Origin: OFTM10 sp964344055
GTDB taxonomy: Bacteria; Actinomycetota; Acidimicrobiia; Acidimicrobiales; Aldehydirespiratoraceae
DNA length: 64,000 bases
Direction: 5' to 3'
Assembly (NCBI GenBank): GCA_964344055.1
Contig: CAYFLT010000008.1
Location: 26,357-90,356 of the forward strand
Under the pieces are notes generated by a model. The model was not told the DNA's origin, did not search any database, and was given only the letters and a program-made list of their open reading frames with translations. Of the stretch, positions 33,354 to 42,431 are shown piece by piece. Both the position numbers and the translations under genes were made by a program. Every line of letters begins with the position of its first letter. Position 1 is the stretch's first letter.

Positions 33354-34223
33354 TCAGCCGAGCACCACCTCGTCGAGGTCCTGGGCCACGATCAATTCGC
33401 CCTCGAAGCCGCCGCCCCGGATGTCGTCCACATACACCTGGTGTTCCTCGGGGGTGGTCGGTGCCGGAATGAGATGGGTCAACACGAGCGTGCCCACGCC
33501 GAGCTCGGCCGCCTGGCGACCGATCAGCCGGGTGTCGGCGTGGTAGTCGAGGATGAACTGCAGATGCGGGGGCCGGCGCTCGATGACCTCGAATCGCATC
33601 GCCTCGTACACGAGCACGTCGACGCCGTCAGCCAGCTCGGCCATCTCGTCGCACACCAATGTGTCGCCGGAGATCGCGATCGACCCGTCCGGCGTGTCGA
33701 CCCGGAACCCCACCGCGGGATGCACCGGCTCGTGGCGGACCTGGCCGGCACTGACGATCACCTCGCCGTGACGCCACACCTCGGTCGGGTGATCCGGGAG
33801 GTCGAAGGCGACGATCTCGAGCTCCGGGTCGTCGGTGCGCCGCGCGTGCTCCTTGCGAACGGCCAGATCGTGTCGCCACGCGTGGAGCATCTCGCGCACG
33901 AAGTCCTCGGCCGGACCGGCCGGGACGACGATCGGAAGGGGCTTCAGGATCTCACCCCGTGCCATCACCCAGCGGGTGAGAACGACGTCCTGCAGCGCCG
34001 TCAGGTGATCACTGTGGTGGTGCGTCACGAAGACGGCATCGACGTTGGCGAAGAACAGCCCGGCCCCGGCGAGCCGTTGCACGGTCGACCGGCCCGCGTC
34101 GAACTGCAGGGCGGTGACGACGTGGGAATCAGGCTCCCGGTAGCGGACCAGCGCACCCGGTCCGGCCCTATCCGGATCGGGGACGGGACAGCCCGTGCCC
34201 GTGATGGTGAGTGTGGTGGTCAT
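33354..34223 (-). CDS. MBL-fold (RNase Z-like) metal-dependent hydrolase, paralogue
   Basis: 289 residues, clearly paralogous to the protein at 26046-26915: same MTTT-TITGTG start, FVTHHHSDHLTAL metal motif, SIAISGDTLVCDEMAELADGVDVLVYEA and a FEGELIV-QDLDEV end. It differs by a longer TRWVMARGEILKPLPIVVPAGPAEDFV segment. Converges on the TSUP permease gene with 21 bp between the ends. Two copies in one catabolic region suggest related but distinct ester or lactone substrates. Confidence 0.75.
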   Translation of the reverse strand: MTTTLTITGTGCPVPDPDRAGPGALVRYREPDSHVVTALQFDAGRSTVQRLAGAGLFFANVDAVFVTHHHSDHLTALQDVVLTRWVMARGEILKPLPIVVPAGPAEDFVREMLHAWRHDLAVRKEHARRTDDPELEIVAFDLPDHPTEVWRHGEVIVSAGQVRHEPVHPAVGFRVDTPDGSIAISGDTLVCDEMAELADGVDVLVYEAMRFEVIERRPPHLQFILDYHADTRLIGRQAAELGVGTLVLTHLIPAPTTPEEHQVYVDDIRGGGFEGELIVAQDLDEVVLG

Positions 34224-34254
34224 GGCGTTCCCGTTCGCCCTCCCGACGCGCCGT

Positions 34255-35166
34255 TCAGCCGTACGCGCCGACGACGTCGGCCATGAACCGCTCGAAGAAC
34301 TCCTGCCGCTGGGCCGCATCCGAGCCCAGGTTGAAGCCCGGGACGATGACCTCGTCGAAGCCGAGTTCGGCGTACTCGCCGATCGTGTCGACGATCTGAT
34401 CCGGCGATCCCGCGATGGAGCGCGTGCCCATCGGGCCGCTCAGGATCTGGTCCCGTTGGGCATCGTCATCGGTGAAGAAGACCAGCGCCTGCACCGATCG
34501 GTGCTTCTGCTCCGGATCGACGCCGACCTTCGCGCACGCGGTCTCGAAGGTCTCCACGGCGCCGGCTGCCATCTCAGGGGCGCCCCACGTGTTCCACTCC
34601 TGAGCGTGACGGGCGGTGATCCTGCACATACGCGGGCCCCCGGTGCCGACCAGGATCGGCAGCGTGGCCTGCACCGGCTTCGGGTCACACGGCGCGTGGG
34701 TGAACGTGTAGTAGGTGCCGTCGAAGCTGGTGTCGTCCTCATCCAGCAGGGAGCGGACGATCTGGATGGACTCCTCGAACCGGTCGACCCGCTCCTTGGG
34801 CGGCTCGAGGGCGATGCCGTAGGCCTTGTGCTCGTTGATCTGCCAGCCGGCCCCGAGCCCGAGCACCATGCGGCCGTTCGACACGTGGTCGATCGTGGCC
34901 GCCCGGTTGGCCAGGAGCGCTGGATGGTGGACCGACGTCGGCGACACGAGCGGGCCGATGCGGATCGACTCGGTGACCGCGGCGACCGCGGGAAGCACGC
35001 CCCAGACCTCGTGGGTGTCGCCCTCCGCGAACTCCTCGGTGCCGGTGTTGGGCATGTAGTGGTCGGCGTACCAGAACCCGTAGTAGCCGAGCCGGTCGGC
35101 GAGGCGGGCGAGGTCGAGCACCTCGTCGATCGGATCACTGGGCGCGGGCCATACCGAGAATCTCAT
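34255..35166 (-). CDS. LLM-class F420-dependent oxidoreductase
   Basis: 303 residues: MRFSVWPAP start, GYYGFWYADHYMP, VSPTSVHHPALLANRAATIDHVSNGRMVLGLGAGW and LPILVGTGGPRMCRITARHAQEWNTWG are typical of actinobacterial LLM proteins that use F420. It ends GFDEVIVPGFNLG and is full length, unlike the frameshifted relative at 3830-4671. A TAGGGT box seven bases before the ATG suggests a leaderless transcript. The gene for the MBL paralogue follows in the same direction. The substrate is unknown. Confidence 0.75.
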   Translation of the reverse strand: MRFSVWPAPSDPIDEVLDLARLADRLGYYGFWYADHYMPNTGTEEFAEGDTHEVWGVLPAVAAVTESIRIGPLVSPTSVHHPALLANRAATIDHVSNGRMVLGLGAGWQINEHKAYGIALEPPKERVDRFEESIQIVRSLLDEDDTSFDGTYYTFTHAPCDPKPVQATLPILVGTGGPRMCRITARHAQEWNTWGAPEMAAGAVETFETACAKVGVDPEQKHRSVQALVFFTDDDAQRDQILSGPMGTRSIAGSPDQIVDTIGEYAELGFDEVIVPGFNLGSDAAQRQEFFERFMADVVGAYG

Positions 35167-35173
35167 GGCGGGC

Positions 35174-35179
35174 ACCCTA
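35174..35179 (-). promoter_or_regulatory. Probable -10 box for leaderless LLM mRNA
   Basis: TAGGGT on the minus strand, seven bases before the ATG at 35166, without a Shine-Dalgarno sequence. Confidence 0.45.
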
Positions 35180-35191
35180 ACCGCGGGGCTC

Positions 35192-36109
35192 CTAGGGAGC
35201 AGGAAGGTCGTCCAGGCCCTCGAGGTCCGGATCGGCCGCGGGTTCGTAGTCGTCGCCGATCGAATCGAGTTCGGCCGCCCGCTGCTCCAGCGCGGCCTGC
35301 ATGCGTTCACTCGCCTCGCTGACGTCCGGTCCCGCAGCGAAGCCCTCCGCACCGAGATCGAAGAGGTCGGATGGAGGCCCTGATCCGGGAGCGGAGTCGT
35401 AGGCGTCGTCGTACCCGTCGAGTATCGCCTCCAGATCCGCGGCACCCTGCCCACCGAGCACCGATCCCTCGGAAAGGTCGGCACCCGCCAGCGCCTGCTC
35501 GAGCGAGGTGAGCGCGGTGAGCGCATCCCGGTACGAGGCGGCCAATTCGTCGAGGTCGGCGCCGTGGTTCCTCCGGATCTCCTCCATCAGGTCCTGGGCC
35601 CGCCAGGTGAACTTCGTGCGCTGATACTGGGCGAACGGCGACGTGAACCACTGCCACATCTGACCCGCACCCCAGCCGAGGCTGCCCCAGAATCCCGCAT
35701 CGTCGAGCCCGCCGGTCATCCCGAACTCGTCGACGAAGTCACCGAGGCCGACCGACGTCCCGATCGGGCCCATCGCATCCGTGATGCTGTAGGCACCCGG
35801 AGGTCCGGCGGGCTGTTCCCCTCCGCCGCTGGGTGCGGGATCCGACATGGTTCCCCAGGCGCCCGACAGGAACCCACCCACGCCCACCATGCGTGCGTAG
35901 AGCTCAGGGTCGAGGAGATCGAGCGGATTGCGCACGGCTCCGTTCTCGTCGAACTGCATCTCGTGCAGCAGTTCGTACTGCTCCCTCAACCGGTCCTTCA
36001 GTTCTCGCAGGACGGCTCTGATCATCTCGAGCTGGGCGAGCTTCTGGCGGATGTGCGCATGCTTCTCACCAAGCTGATCGAGGTGGTCCCCTTTCCAGTT
36101 GCCGCTCAC
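35192..36109 (-). CDS. Hypothetical protein with coiled-coil ends (last gene of 4-gene cassette)
   Basis: 305 residues, not recognised. Residues 5-52 form a strongly amphipathic helix (LGEKHAHIRQKLAQLEMIRA, LRELKDRLREQYELLHEMQ). A glycine/proline-rich middle with two Trp-rich turns (FWGSLGWGAG, MWQWFTSPFAQY) follows. A second helical section runs from about residue 165, and the C-terminus is acidic with AAELDSIGDDYEPAADPDL. No signal peptide. The ATG overlaps the preceding gene by four bases. The size and helix-turn-helix layout recall secreted WXG-type or structural proteins, but no defining motif is present. Confidence 0.6.
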   Translation of the reverse strand: MSGNWKGDHLDQLGEKHAHIRQKLAQLEMIRAVLRELKDRLREQYELLHEMQFDENGAVRNPLDLLDPELYARMVGVGGFLSGAWGTMSDPAPSGGGEQPAGPPGAYSITDAMGPIGTSVGLGDFVDEFGMTGGLDDAGFWGSLGWGAGQMWQWFTSPFAQYQRTKFTWRAQDLMEEIRRNHGADLDELAASYRDALTALTSLEQALAGADLSEGSVLGGQGAADLEAILDGYDDAYDSAPGSGPPSDLFDLGAEGFAAGPDVSEASERMQAALEQRAAELDSIGDDYEPAADPDLEGLDDLPAP

Positions 36110-37149
36110 GACGCACCGCCCGCCCCGGCCGCGGCCTTGAGGCGGATCGCCGCGAGCGGGCCGAGCGCGTCGGCCGCCGCGGCTCCGTCACCACCGAGCC
36201 GGGCGAGGGTCCGCAGCAACTCGACGTCGCCGGCAGGGAAGGGGAACGAGACACCATCCGGGCCGAGCAGCATCCCGCCCTGAAGCTGACTCCAGATCCC
36301 TGGGATGGTGGCGAGCCGTCCGAGCAGTTCGACGGTCGGGTCCGCAGCAGGCTGTCGGTGCGCCACTGCAGCTCGTGCATCCTCCATGACCGCCCCGACG
36401 GCATCGACCAAGGAGACGGGAAGCGGAGTCCAGCCTCGGCGAACTGCGAGCAGCTCGACGATCTCACCGACCGCGAGATCCTCGGGGACCGCCGCCCGCG
36501 CCGCGATCCACAGGTCGAGATCGACCCCCACCCTCGACGCCTCTGCCCACAGGTCGGGAGCTTCCGCGGCGGTAGCCGGCCCGTGGCGGAGGAAACGGGC
36601 GACGCGGTGTTCGGCGGCGGTGAGGGGCCGCCGGTCGATCACCCAGTCGGCTTCGCTCCGCGAGACCGTGAGAACCACCGGGTCCGGCCCGGCGAGCACA
36701 TCGGCCGAGACGACCTCGTAGCCGCCTTCGTTCGGATCCTGACCCGCGTCCAGGATCGCTCGAACCAACCGCAACTGCCGGTCGGTGTAGCGGCGGGCGA
36801 TCATCTGCCCACCTGGTTCGACCGTTCCGATGGCCGACACGAGCCGGGCCATCCACCCCGGATCGCGACTCGCCTGCCGAAGCACCTCCATGTCCGAACC
36901 CGAGACGACCTGGGGCTCATGGCGGCCACCGCTCGTCCGCTCCACAGCGGCGACGAGCCGGTCGAACGGCGAAGCCACCTCGGCGGGAAGGCCGATCCCT
37001 CCACGCCGTCGGGCCACCTTGCGGGCCAGAGCCGGACCCGCCTCGGCCCAGCCTCCGTCGAAGTGCGCCACCCATTCCTCCGGGGTCGAGCCGAGGGTCG
37101 CGCAGAGGCGATCAAGCGCAACGGCCACCGTTTCGGCCCAGGTGGTCAT
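36106..37149 (-). CDS. Hypothetical protein (third gene of 4-gene cassette)
   Basis: 347 residues, not recognised. Mostly helical and soluble; starts MTTWAETVAVALDRLCATLG. Notable pieces are ALARKVARRRGGIGLPAEVASPFDRLV, MIARRYTDRQLRLVRAILDAG, and VVLTVSRSEADWVIDRRPLTAAEHRVARFLRHG, the last resembling a winged-helix-like stretch. An Ala-rich tail follows. It overlaps its neighbours by four bases on both sides (36106-36109, 37146-37149), so its production is tied to the membrane protein encoded first. It could be a cytoplasmic partner or substrate of that protein. Confidence 0.6.
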   Translation of the reverse strand: MTTWAETVAVALDRLCATLGSTPEEWVAHFDGGWAEAGPALARKVARRRGGIGLPAEVASPFDRLVAAVERTSGGRHEPQVVSGSDMEVLRQASRDPGWMARLVSAIGTVEPGGQMIARRYTDRQLRLVRAILDAGQDPNEGGYEVVSADVLAGPDPVVLTVSRSEADWVIDRRPLTAAEHRVARFLRHGPATAAEAPDLWAEASRVGVDLDLWIAARAAVPEDLAVGEIVELLAVRRGWTPLPVSLVDAVGAVMEDARAAVAHRQPAADPTVELLGRLATIPGIWSQLQGGMLLGPDGVSFPFPAGDVELLRTLARLGGDGAAAADALGPLAAIRLKAAAGAGGAS

Positions 37150-37589
37150 GGCCCACTCCTGAACTCGCCGGCGTCGAAGTCGAAGTCGGACTCGAAATCG
37201 GGATCAGGATTGTCCTCGTGGGCGAAGCCACCGGCCGCGGCAGCCGCCTGTGCCTCCTCGACTTCAGCATCCGAGACCGCCCGGATGAGCCAGCCATGTG
37301 ACCGGGCGTGGTCCACGAAGTCGACCGGGAGCCCGATGCCGTGGCGGCGAACCAGCTGGCCGAGTTCGGCAGGCCAGGCGTACTCGCCGTCGGTGAGGAC
37401 GCCCCGCATCACCGGCAGGTACGTATCAGGATCGAACGGATCTACGCCGGGCGACCCGATCGCCATCACTTCACGGCCTTGATCGAGATAGGTGGCCAGC
37501 GCTTCACGTTCGGTACCGGCCGGCGGCGCGTCCCGCACCGAACCGGAACGACCGCCCAACTCGTTGAAGAAGCCGACGAGTTCGGTCAT
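37146..37589 (-). CDS. Hypothetical protein, possible immunity/partner protein (second gene of cassette)
   Basis: 147 residues, not recognised. Starts MTELVGFFNELGGRSGSVRD and contains EREALATYLDQGREVMAIGSPGVDPFDPDTYLPVMRG and AELGQLVRRHGIGLPVDFVDHARSHGWL in two pieces. The last 40 residues are very acidic with Phe repeats (DPDFESDFDFDAGEF). Small size, acidity and position directly after a putative peptidase gene (ATGA overlap) are what one expects of an inhibitor or immunity protein, but nothing in the sequence proves it. Confidence 0.6.
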   Translation of the reverse strand: MTELVGFFNELGGRSGSVRDAPPAGTEREALATYLDQGREVMAIGSPGVDPFDPDTYLPVMRGVLTDGEYAWPAELGQLVRRHGIGLPVDFVDHARSHGWLIRAVSDAEVEEAQAAAAAGGFAHEDNPDPDFESDFDFDAGEFRSGP

Positions 37590-40240
37590 GGCCGCATCAC
37601 GTCCTCCCACTTCTGCCACGACTTCCCGTAGTCCTTGCTGACATAGCGAAGCGTGCCTGCCGGGTCGAACGCCATGAAGTAGCCATCGGCCTCGTGCAGC
37701 AATCGTGGTGGCGCACCACCCCGGCCCCAGTGGACCTGGAGCTCCTTGGTCGGCGCCACCACCCAGGTCCTCAGCTCCTTGGCCAGCTTTCCTGCCGAAC
37801 CGTTGACCGCAGAGTTGCACGTGACGAGTTGTACGACCTGCCCCTCCCGCCAACCACCCCGCCGCACGTGTTGGGCATAGGTGGCAACGTCCATCGGGAT
37901 CCAGGCTCCGTCGGCGTTGCGGATCATCCCAAAGCCGCCCCCCAACCGTGCTCGACTCCCATGGATGGCCGCGACGTACGCCCCCTTCACATGCGGCTTG
38001 TAGACGTACTGCAGGAAGAACTTCTGACGATTGGCCCGATTGACCCGGGCGGCGGCCGTTCCGGCGGTCGCCCAGTGGAGGTCCATGAGGACGTTGTCGC
38101 CGACCGCGAAGGCATCGATCAGTTCGTCCGCGAGTTCATCCCCAGCCTTCGCCGCACCGCGCGCACCGACCACGGTGCCACCCCAGGATCTGGCCTTCCG
38201 GCCTGACGATGCTGCCATCCGGCCGGTGGCGCTCCAACGGTGCCAGGGGACGTACTTGGCCGTATTCACCGCCTTGCTGCCCTGATACGCGAGCCCGACT
38301 CCACCGAATGCGATCGAGGCGATCGCGAACGCGATGTCCTGCTTGTAGGCGATGTCTTGCACCTCCGCCCACTCCCGCAACATCCCCTGGAGTTCCGTGG
38401 AGCCGGAAACCATCTTGTGGAAGGCCTCCCGGAATCGTTCCGTCGCCCGTTCGTAGTCGCCGAAGGCCTTGGTGGCCGGCCCGAGGGCGGAATCGACCGC
38501 CTCGGCGATCTTGTCCTGCACCCGCTGCTCGCTCTGCTCGAGCTGCGACCACGCCGAGTCAGCCGCTTCCGCGGTGGACGTGCCGCCGCTAACCGTCGGC
38601 GAACCAAGCGCGGCGAACGCGTCGAGGAAGGCATTGCCGGCGTCCTCTTGCCACGTGGGTGGGTCGGGTTCGGCTGAGCTGATGACAGTGGAGTCGGTCG
38701 TGTCCTCGGTCTCGCGTCGGCCGCGTGCCACCGCCACGGTGACGGCCACCGCAACACCGCCGATCACCACCCAGAGAACGGGCGAGCTGCCGTCGCCGCC
38801 ATCGGACGCAGGCGTGGTGTCGACGCTCGAAGAGTCGTCGCCTGCCGTGCCCGCGGTCGACCCGGACTCCCCAGAACTCTCCTCCCCGGCGGAGCTCGAC
38901 GGAGACGAGCCTTCGAGGTTGATGAGGAAGGTGCCCTCGATGATGCAGTCGGGATCGTCGCTGCCATCGGCCTGGCGGAGCTCCGCTCGGTAGGTGCCGT
39001 CAGCCATGTCGAGCGTGATGACATCTCGCGACCCGTCGGGGTAGGACTGCTCGGTCACCACCGTGTCACCGTCGCGGGTCACCGACCGCCAGCGTGACGA
39101 GCGCACGTCGAACATGCTCCCGCCCGAGGCGGTCAACGCCGCGTACGCGACGGTGACACCCACATCGCAGTGCACCCCGGCAGGGCGGAAATAGCCCTCA
39201 CCCCGATACAGAAGGTCGCGTTGCTGCCCTTCCCCGTCGTCGACTGCCGAGGCCGCCGGGATGATCTGGATGGAATCCTGGTCGGCCAAGAAGTCGATTC
39301 GATCAGGAAGGCCGTCATACGGATTCGGGACCAGGCCGACGGTTTCGATCGGCGTGAATTCGGAAGGAACGACGGCACCATCGGATCCGGAGGCATAGAA
39401 CAGCGGCTCGGTGAGCGAGTCATCGACGTTGCGCAGCGCCGACAGGAAGAGAACGAGATCGTCGCGGACCAACGCGACCGTGCCGAGCGGACCCCACGGT
39501 CGAACGCGGCCGTTGTTCATCCGATTCGAGGTGACCCATGGGTCTCCACCGATCAGACACGACAGCTGGATCAGCCGTCCGGTGCGCTCGGCGATGGCCG
39601 CGTGGGTCCCGGGGTAGGACTGACCGAGCGCCTCGACGGTGAAGGGGTCGTTGTCCGAGGTGACCGACATACTCGGCCACGCCCGACCAACGAACTGGGG
39701 GGAGGCGCAGCTCGTGTCGAACGGCTGGGCGAGCCGGACACCCCACACGACGGTCGGCGCCTCGACGGCCACGATCGGGCCCTCGACCGGGCCGCCGGCA
39801 TCGAACGCCTCCCAGCCGGAGAAGACCGCGCTGACGTCGGACGAGTCGAGCGATGTCGTGCCCTCCGCCAGCTCGGCGAGCTCGGGCGCCAGGGGCGGTA
39901 TCGAGAAGATGTTGGCGAACCCAGGGCCCATCTGCTCGATCAGCCAGGTGAGTTCACCCGGACCACCCGTGGTGCCGTAAGGCTCGACTCCGAGTTCGTT
40001 GTCGATGAAGGTCCAGTCGGTGGCCAGGTTCACCACGAACTGGAAGCGATCGACGATCGGCCCGCCGGAGCCGTCCGGAAAGGTGAGTTCGGCCGGACTG
40101 CTCCCTTCGACGATGTCGCCGATCACCGACTCGAGCGGCGCGTGATCCGGCGGCTCTTCGAGTCCGAGGCTGGCGAAGGCCGGCGCAGCCGCCAGGAGGA
40201 GGCTCCCGACAGATCCGATTCCCAACACCGTTCGTCGCAT
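37586..40240 (-). CDS. Single-pass membrane protein with cytoplasmic clan CD (caspase-like) peptidase-like domain
   Basis: 884 residues. Signal peptide 1-23 (LLLAAAPAFA), an ectodomain of unknown fold to about 440, a Ser/Thr/Gly-rich linker (about 445-487), one membrane helix (488-505, VLWVVIGGVAVAVTVAVA) followed by RGRRE, so the rest is cytoplasmic. Residues 530-640 are helical; 637-655 are hydrophobic (AFAIASIAFGGVGLAY). The last 140 residues show a strand ending in His760-Gly (AAIHGS) and another ending in Cys808 (VVQLVTCNS), then AGKLAKELRTWVVAPT. HG and a strand-end Cys about 48 residues later are the clan CD dyad (gingipain, CHAT, RTX-toxin CPD). First gene of a coupled four-gene operon. 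Function unknown; a receptor-like protease is inference. Confidence 0.6.
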   Translation of the reverse strand: MRRTVLGIGSVGSLLLAAAPAFASLGLEEPPDHAPLESVIGDIVEGSSPAELTFPDGSGGPIVDRFQFVVNLATDWTFIDNELGVEPYGTTGGPGELTWLIEQMGPGFANIFSIPPLAPELAELAEGTTSLDSSDVSAVFSGWEAFDAGGPVEGPIVAVEAPTVVWGVRLAQPFDTSCASPQFVGRAWPSMSVTSDNDPFTVEALGQSYPGTHAAIAERTGRLIQLSCLIGGDPWVTSNRMNNGRVRPWGPLGTVALVRDDLVLFLSALRNVDDSLTEPLFYASGSDGAVVPSEFTPIETVGLVPNPYDGLPDRIDFLADQDSIQIIPAASAVDDGEGQQRDLLYRGEGYFRPAGVHCDVGVTVAYAALTASGGSMFDVRSSRWRSVTRDGDTVVTEQSYPDGSRDVITLDMADGTYRAELRQADGSDDPDCIIEGTFLINLEGSSPSSSAGEESSGESGSTAGTAGDDSSSVDTTPASDGGDGSSPVLWVVIGGVAVAVTVAVARGRRETEDTTDSTVISSAEPDPPTWQEDAGNAFLDAFAALGSPTVSGGTSTAEAADSAWSQLEQSEQRVQDKIAEAVDSALGPATKAFGDYERATERFREAFHKMVSGSTELQGMLREWAEVQDIAYKQDIAFAIASIAFGGVGLAYQGSKAVNTAKYVPWHRWSATGRMAASSGRKARSWGGTVVGARGAAKAGDELADELIDAFAVGDNVLMDLHWATAGTAAARVNRANRQKFFLQYVYKPHVKGAYVAAIHGSRARLGGGFGMIRNADGAWIPMDVATYAQHVRRGGWREGQVVQLVTCNSAVNGSAGKLAKELRTWVVAPTKELQVHWGRGGAPPRLLHEADGYFMAFDPAGTLRYVSKDYGKSWQKWEDVMRP

Positions 40241-40319
40241 TCATCCCACCCAGAGCGCGACCCTAGATCACGTCACTCACCGGCGCACGTGCCCGTGAGC
40301 AGGCCGCCCGACCGCTCGA

Positions 40320-42407
40320 TCAGCGCCCGATTCGGGCTCGCGCGGCAACCGGCGATTCGGCCTGTTCACCCCGCGCCACCGCGGCCTTGCGGTCGAGCTT
40401 GACCGGCACACCCTGGTTGTCGCCCGCCGGAAGCACGTCCGGGGGATAGAGCGCCACCTTCTGCTTGTCGGCGATGCGGCCGCCGTCCATGTCGAGCTCG
40501 CGGGCGTTGGTGCCCTTCTCGGGCTGGAGGGTGCGCCCGTCCTTCCACTCGAGATCCCACCACCACCTCTTGACCGGGTTGATCGACCCGTTGCCGACCC
40601 GATCGTCGAGTGTGGCGATAAACCGTCGGGTGAACGGCAACTTGATGGCCGCCCAGAGGAAGAGCCGCTCACTGAGCACGCCCTCGATGTTGAACGGGCA
40701 CGTCTTCATGCACCGGCCGCACGCCGCACCCCGCATGTTGCCGAGTCGGTATTTCGTGCACTTCTCGACATCGGGCTTCCACGTCTCGTAGCCGTTGAAC
40801 ATGATCTTGTCGCCGAACGGAATCGCCCCGCACGGGCACTCACGGGCGCACTTGGTGCACTTCTGGCAGAAGTCCTGCAGGCCGAAGTCGATCTTCTTGT
40901 CCGGGGTGAGCGGCATGTCGGTGGTCATCACCACCGACTTGAAGCGCGGGCCGACATAGGGGTTGAGGACGAGCTCTCCAATCCTGCTCATCTCCCCGAG
41001 GCCGGCCTCGAGCACGAGCGGGATGTGGAGCACCTCGGAGGACCGGTTGGTGTGGGATCGGGCCGGATAACCGAGCGAGCGGATGTGGTCGGCCATGATC
41101 CCGGCGATCTGAGCCCCCCGCATATAGGCCCGCATCGACTGGGCACCGCTGACCCAGTCGTCGCCGCTGGCCCCTTCCATCGTCTCGTAGCCCTGGTCGA
41201 GGAGGATGACCACCGCGTTCTGATGGTCGGGCTCGATCACCGTGCCGTCGCCCCGGTGCGAGTACCAGGCGTGGGTCGGCACCCTGCACACGCCCACCAT
41301 GTCGCCGCCGAGGTGTTGGGCGAGCGCCTTGAGCGCGTCCGCGTTGCGGTCGGGATCATCGGTGCCAGGCGCCGGTTCCGCGGCGACGTCGCCGTCCTGA
41401 TGCGGCACCATCTCGGCGATCTGTTGGACGTAGGACTGGGCCTGCGGTGTCTTGAAGGCGAAGACCTTCACGTCGTTCTGGAACTTCGGGCCCATGTCGC
41501 CATGGGCGGCACGTGGGAATCCGCCGGCTCGCACCGGCACCCGCTGGATCTCCTCGGGGATGACCAGGGTGGTCGGTTCGTCGACCCGTTTGATCCTCTC
41601 CATCGGGTAGCGGCCCATGTGGAGCGGACGATGGTCGCCGTTGAGTCGAGCGATGCCGGCGCGGGTGCCACCCCGGCCCAGGAGCCAGCCGAGGCCACGG
41701 GTGGAGCGCAGGGCGGCGGGGAGATTGCGCGGCGCAAGGGGTGCGTCGGCGGCGAGCTCGAGGCCGGTCGACACCACCGACAAGGCGAACCCGGTCCTCA
41801 GATAGGGGGCCCGCCGTTCGCCACGGCGGGATTCGATCAGCCCGCACTGGAGCGCCACCCGGTCGATGTCGAGCTCGGCCTCGGTCGGCGTGTGAGCGGT
41901 GGCGTCGAACCCGAGCCGGCGGATGTAGCTGGCGGTGATCACCGCGAGCTCGGCGGCCCGCAGGTCAGCGTTGACCTGACGGGTGCCGTCGATCCAGTCG
42001 TCGCCGGGCTGGGGCTTGCGGTGGGCGCGGGTGTGGGCGACGAGCGTGACGATCGCGTACTGGTGGCCGGGGTCTTGACCAGTCCAGGCGTCGCTCGGGA
42101 TGAGGCCACACCCGACCATGTCCGCGTCGAGGAAGTAAAGGCCGGCCTTGAGGTTCGCAGCCCGCTCGGCCAGATCGTCGGGGATTGGGGCAGGAGGAGA
42201 CACCTCACCGCGACGCTGGGCATCGAAGAGGTCCGCGTAGATCCGGTATGCGTGGGTGGTCGCGTGCGGACCGGCGAAGCGGGCCTCCGCGAGCCGTTCG
42301 CCATCGAGCCGGCGCGGTTCGGCTGCGGGGTCGGCGAGTCGGGGCAGCCGCTCCAGCGGCTAGGGCCCGAGATGGACGGGTCGCTTCCGATGGGAGAACA
42401 ACTTCAC
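40320..42407 (-). pseudogene. Reductive dehalogenase-like Fe-S/corrinoid protein with in-frame TAG at codon 16
   Basis: About 695 codons. Two ferredoxin clusters near the C-terminus: CQKCTKCARECPCGAIP and GAACGRCMKTCPFNIEG. The preceding region matches catabolic RdhA/NpRdhA-like proteins; a first copy of the nitroreductase-like unit (MVGCGLIPSDAW) is followed by a second (MVGVCRVPTHAW), the known pseudo-dimer layout. No Tat signal or RdhB-type anchor gene is present, so it is cytoplasmic. A GTG at 42407 with GAGGA upstream starts MKLFSHRKRPVHLGP, then TAG (42360-42362), then PLERLPRLADP. The later DHRPLHMGRYPMERIKR repeat shows that a Tyr codon belongs there. An uninterrupted alternative starts at GTG 42203 but loses about 68 residues. 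Mutation or base error cannot be told apart here. Confidence 0.8.
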
Positions 42408-42431
42408 CGGCGGTTCCTCGCGGTCGGCCTG

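Noticed and set aside
40320..42407. Pyrrolysine at the TAG codon of the reductive dehalogenase-like gene
   Set aside because: The internal repeat predicts Tyr at this position, corrinoid methyltransferases of the pyrrolysine type are not involved, and no pyl genes are visible.
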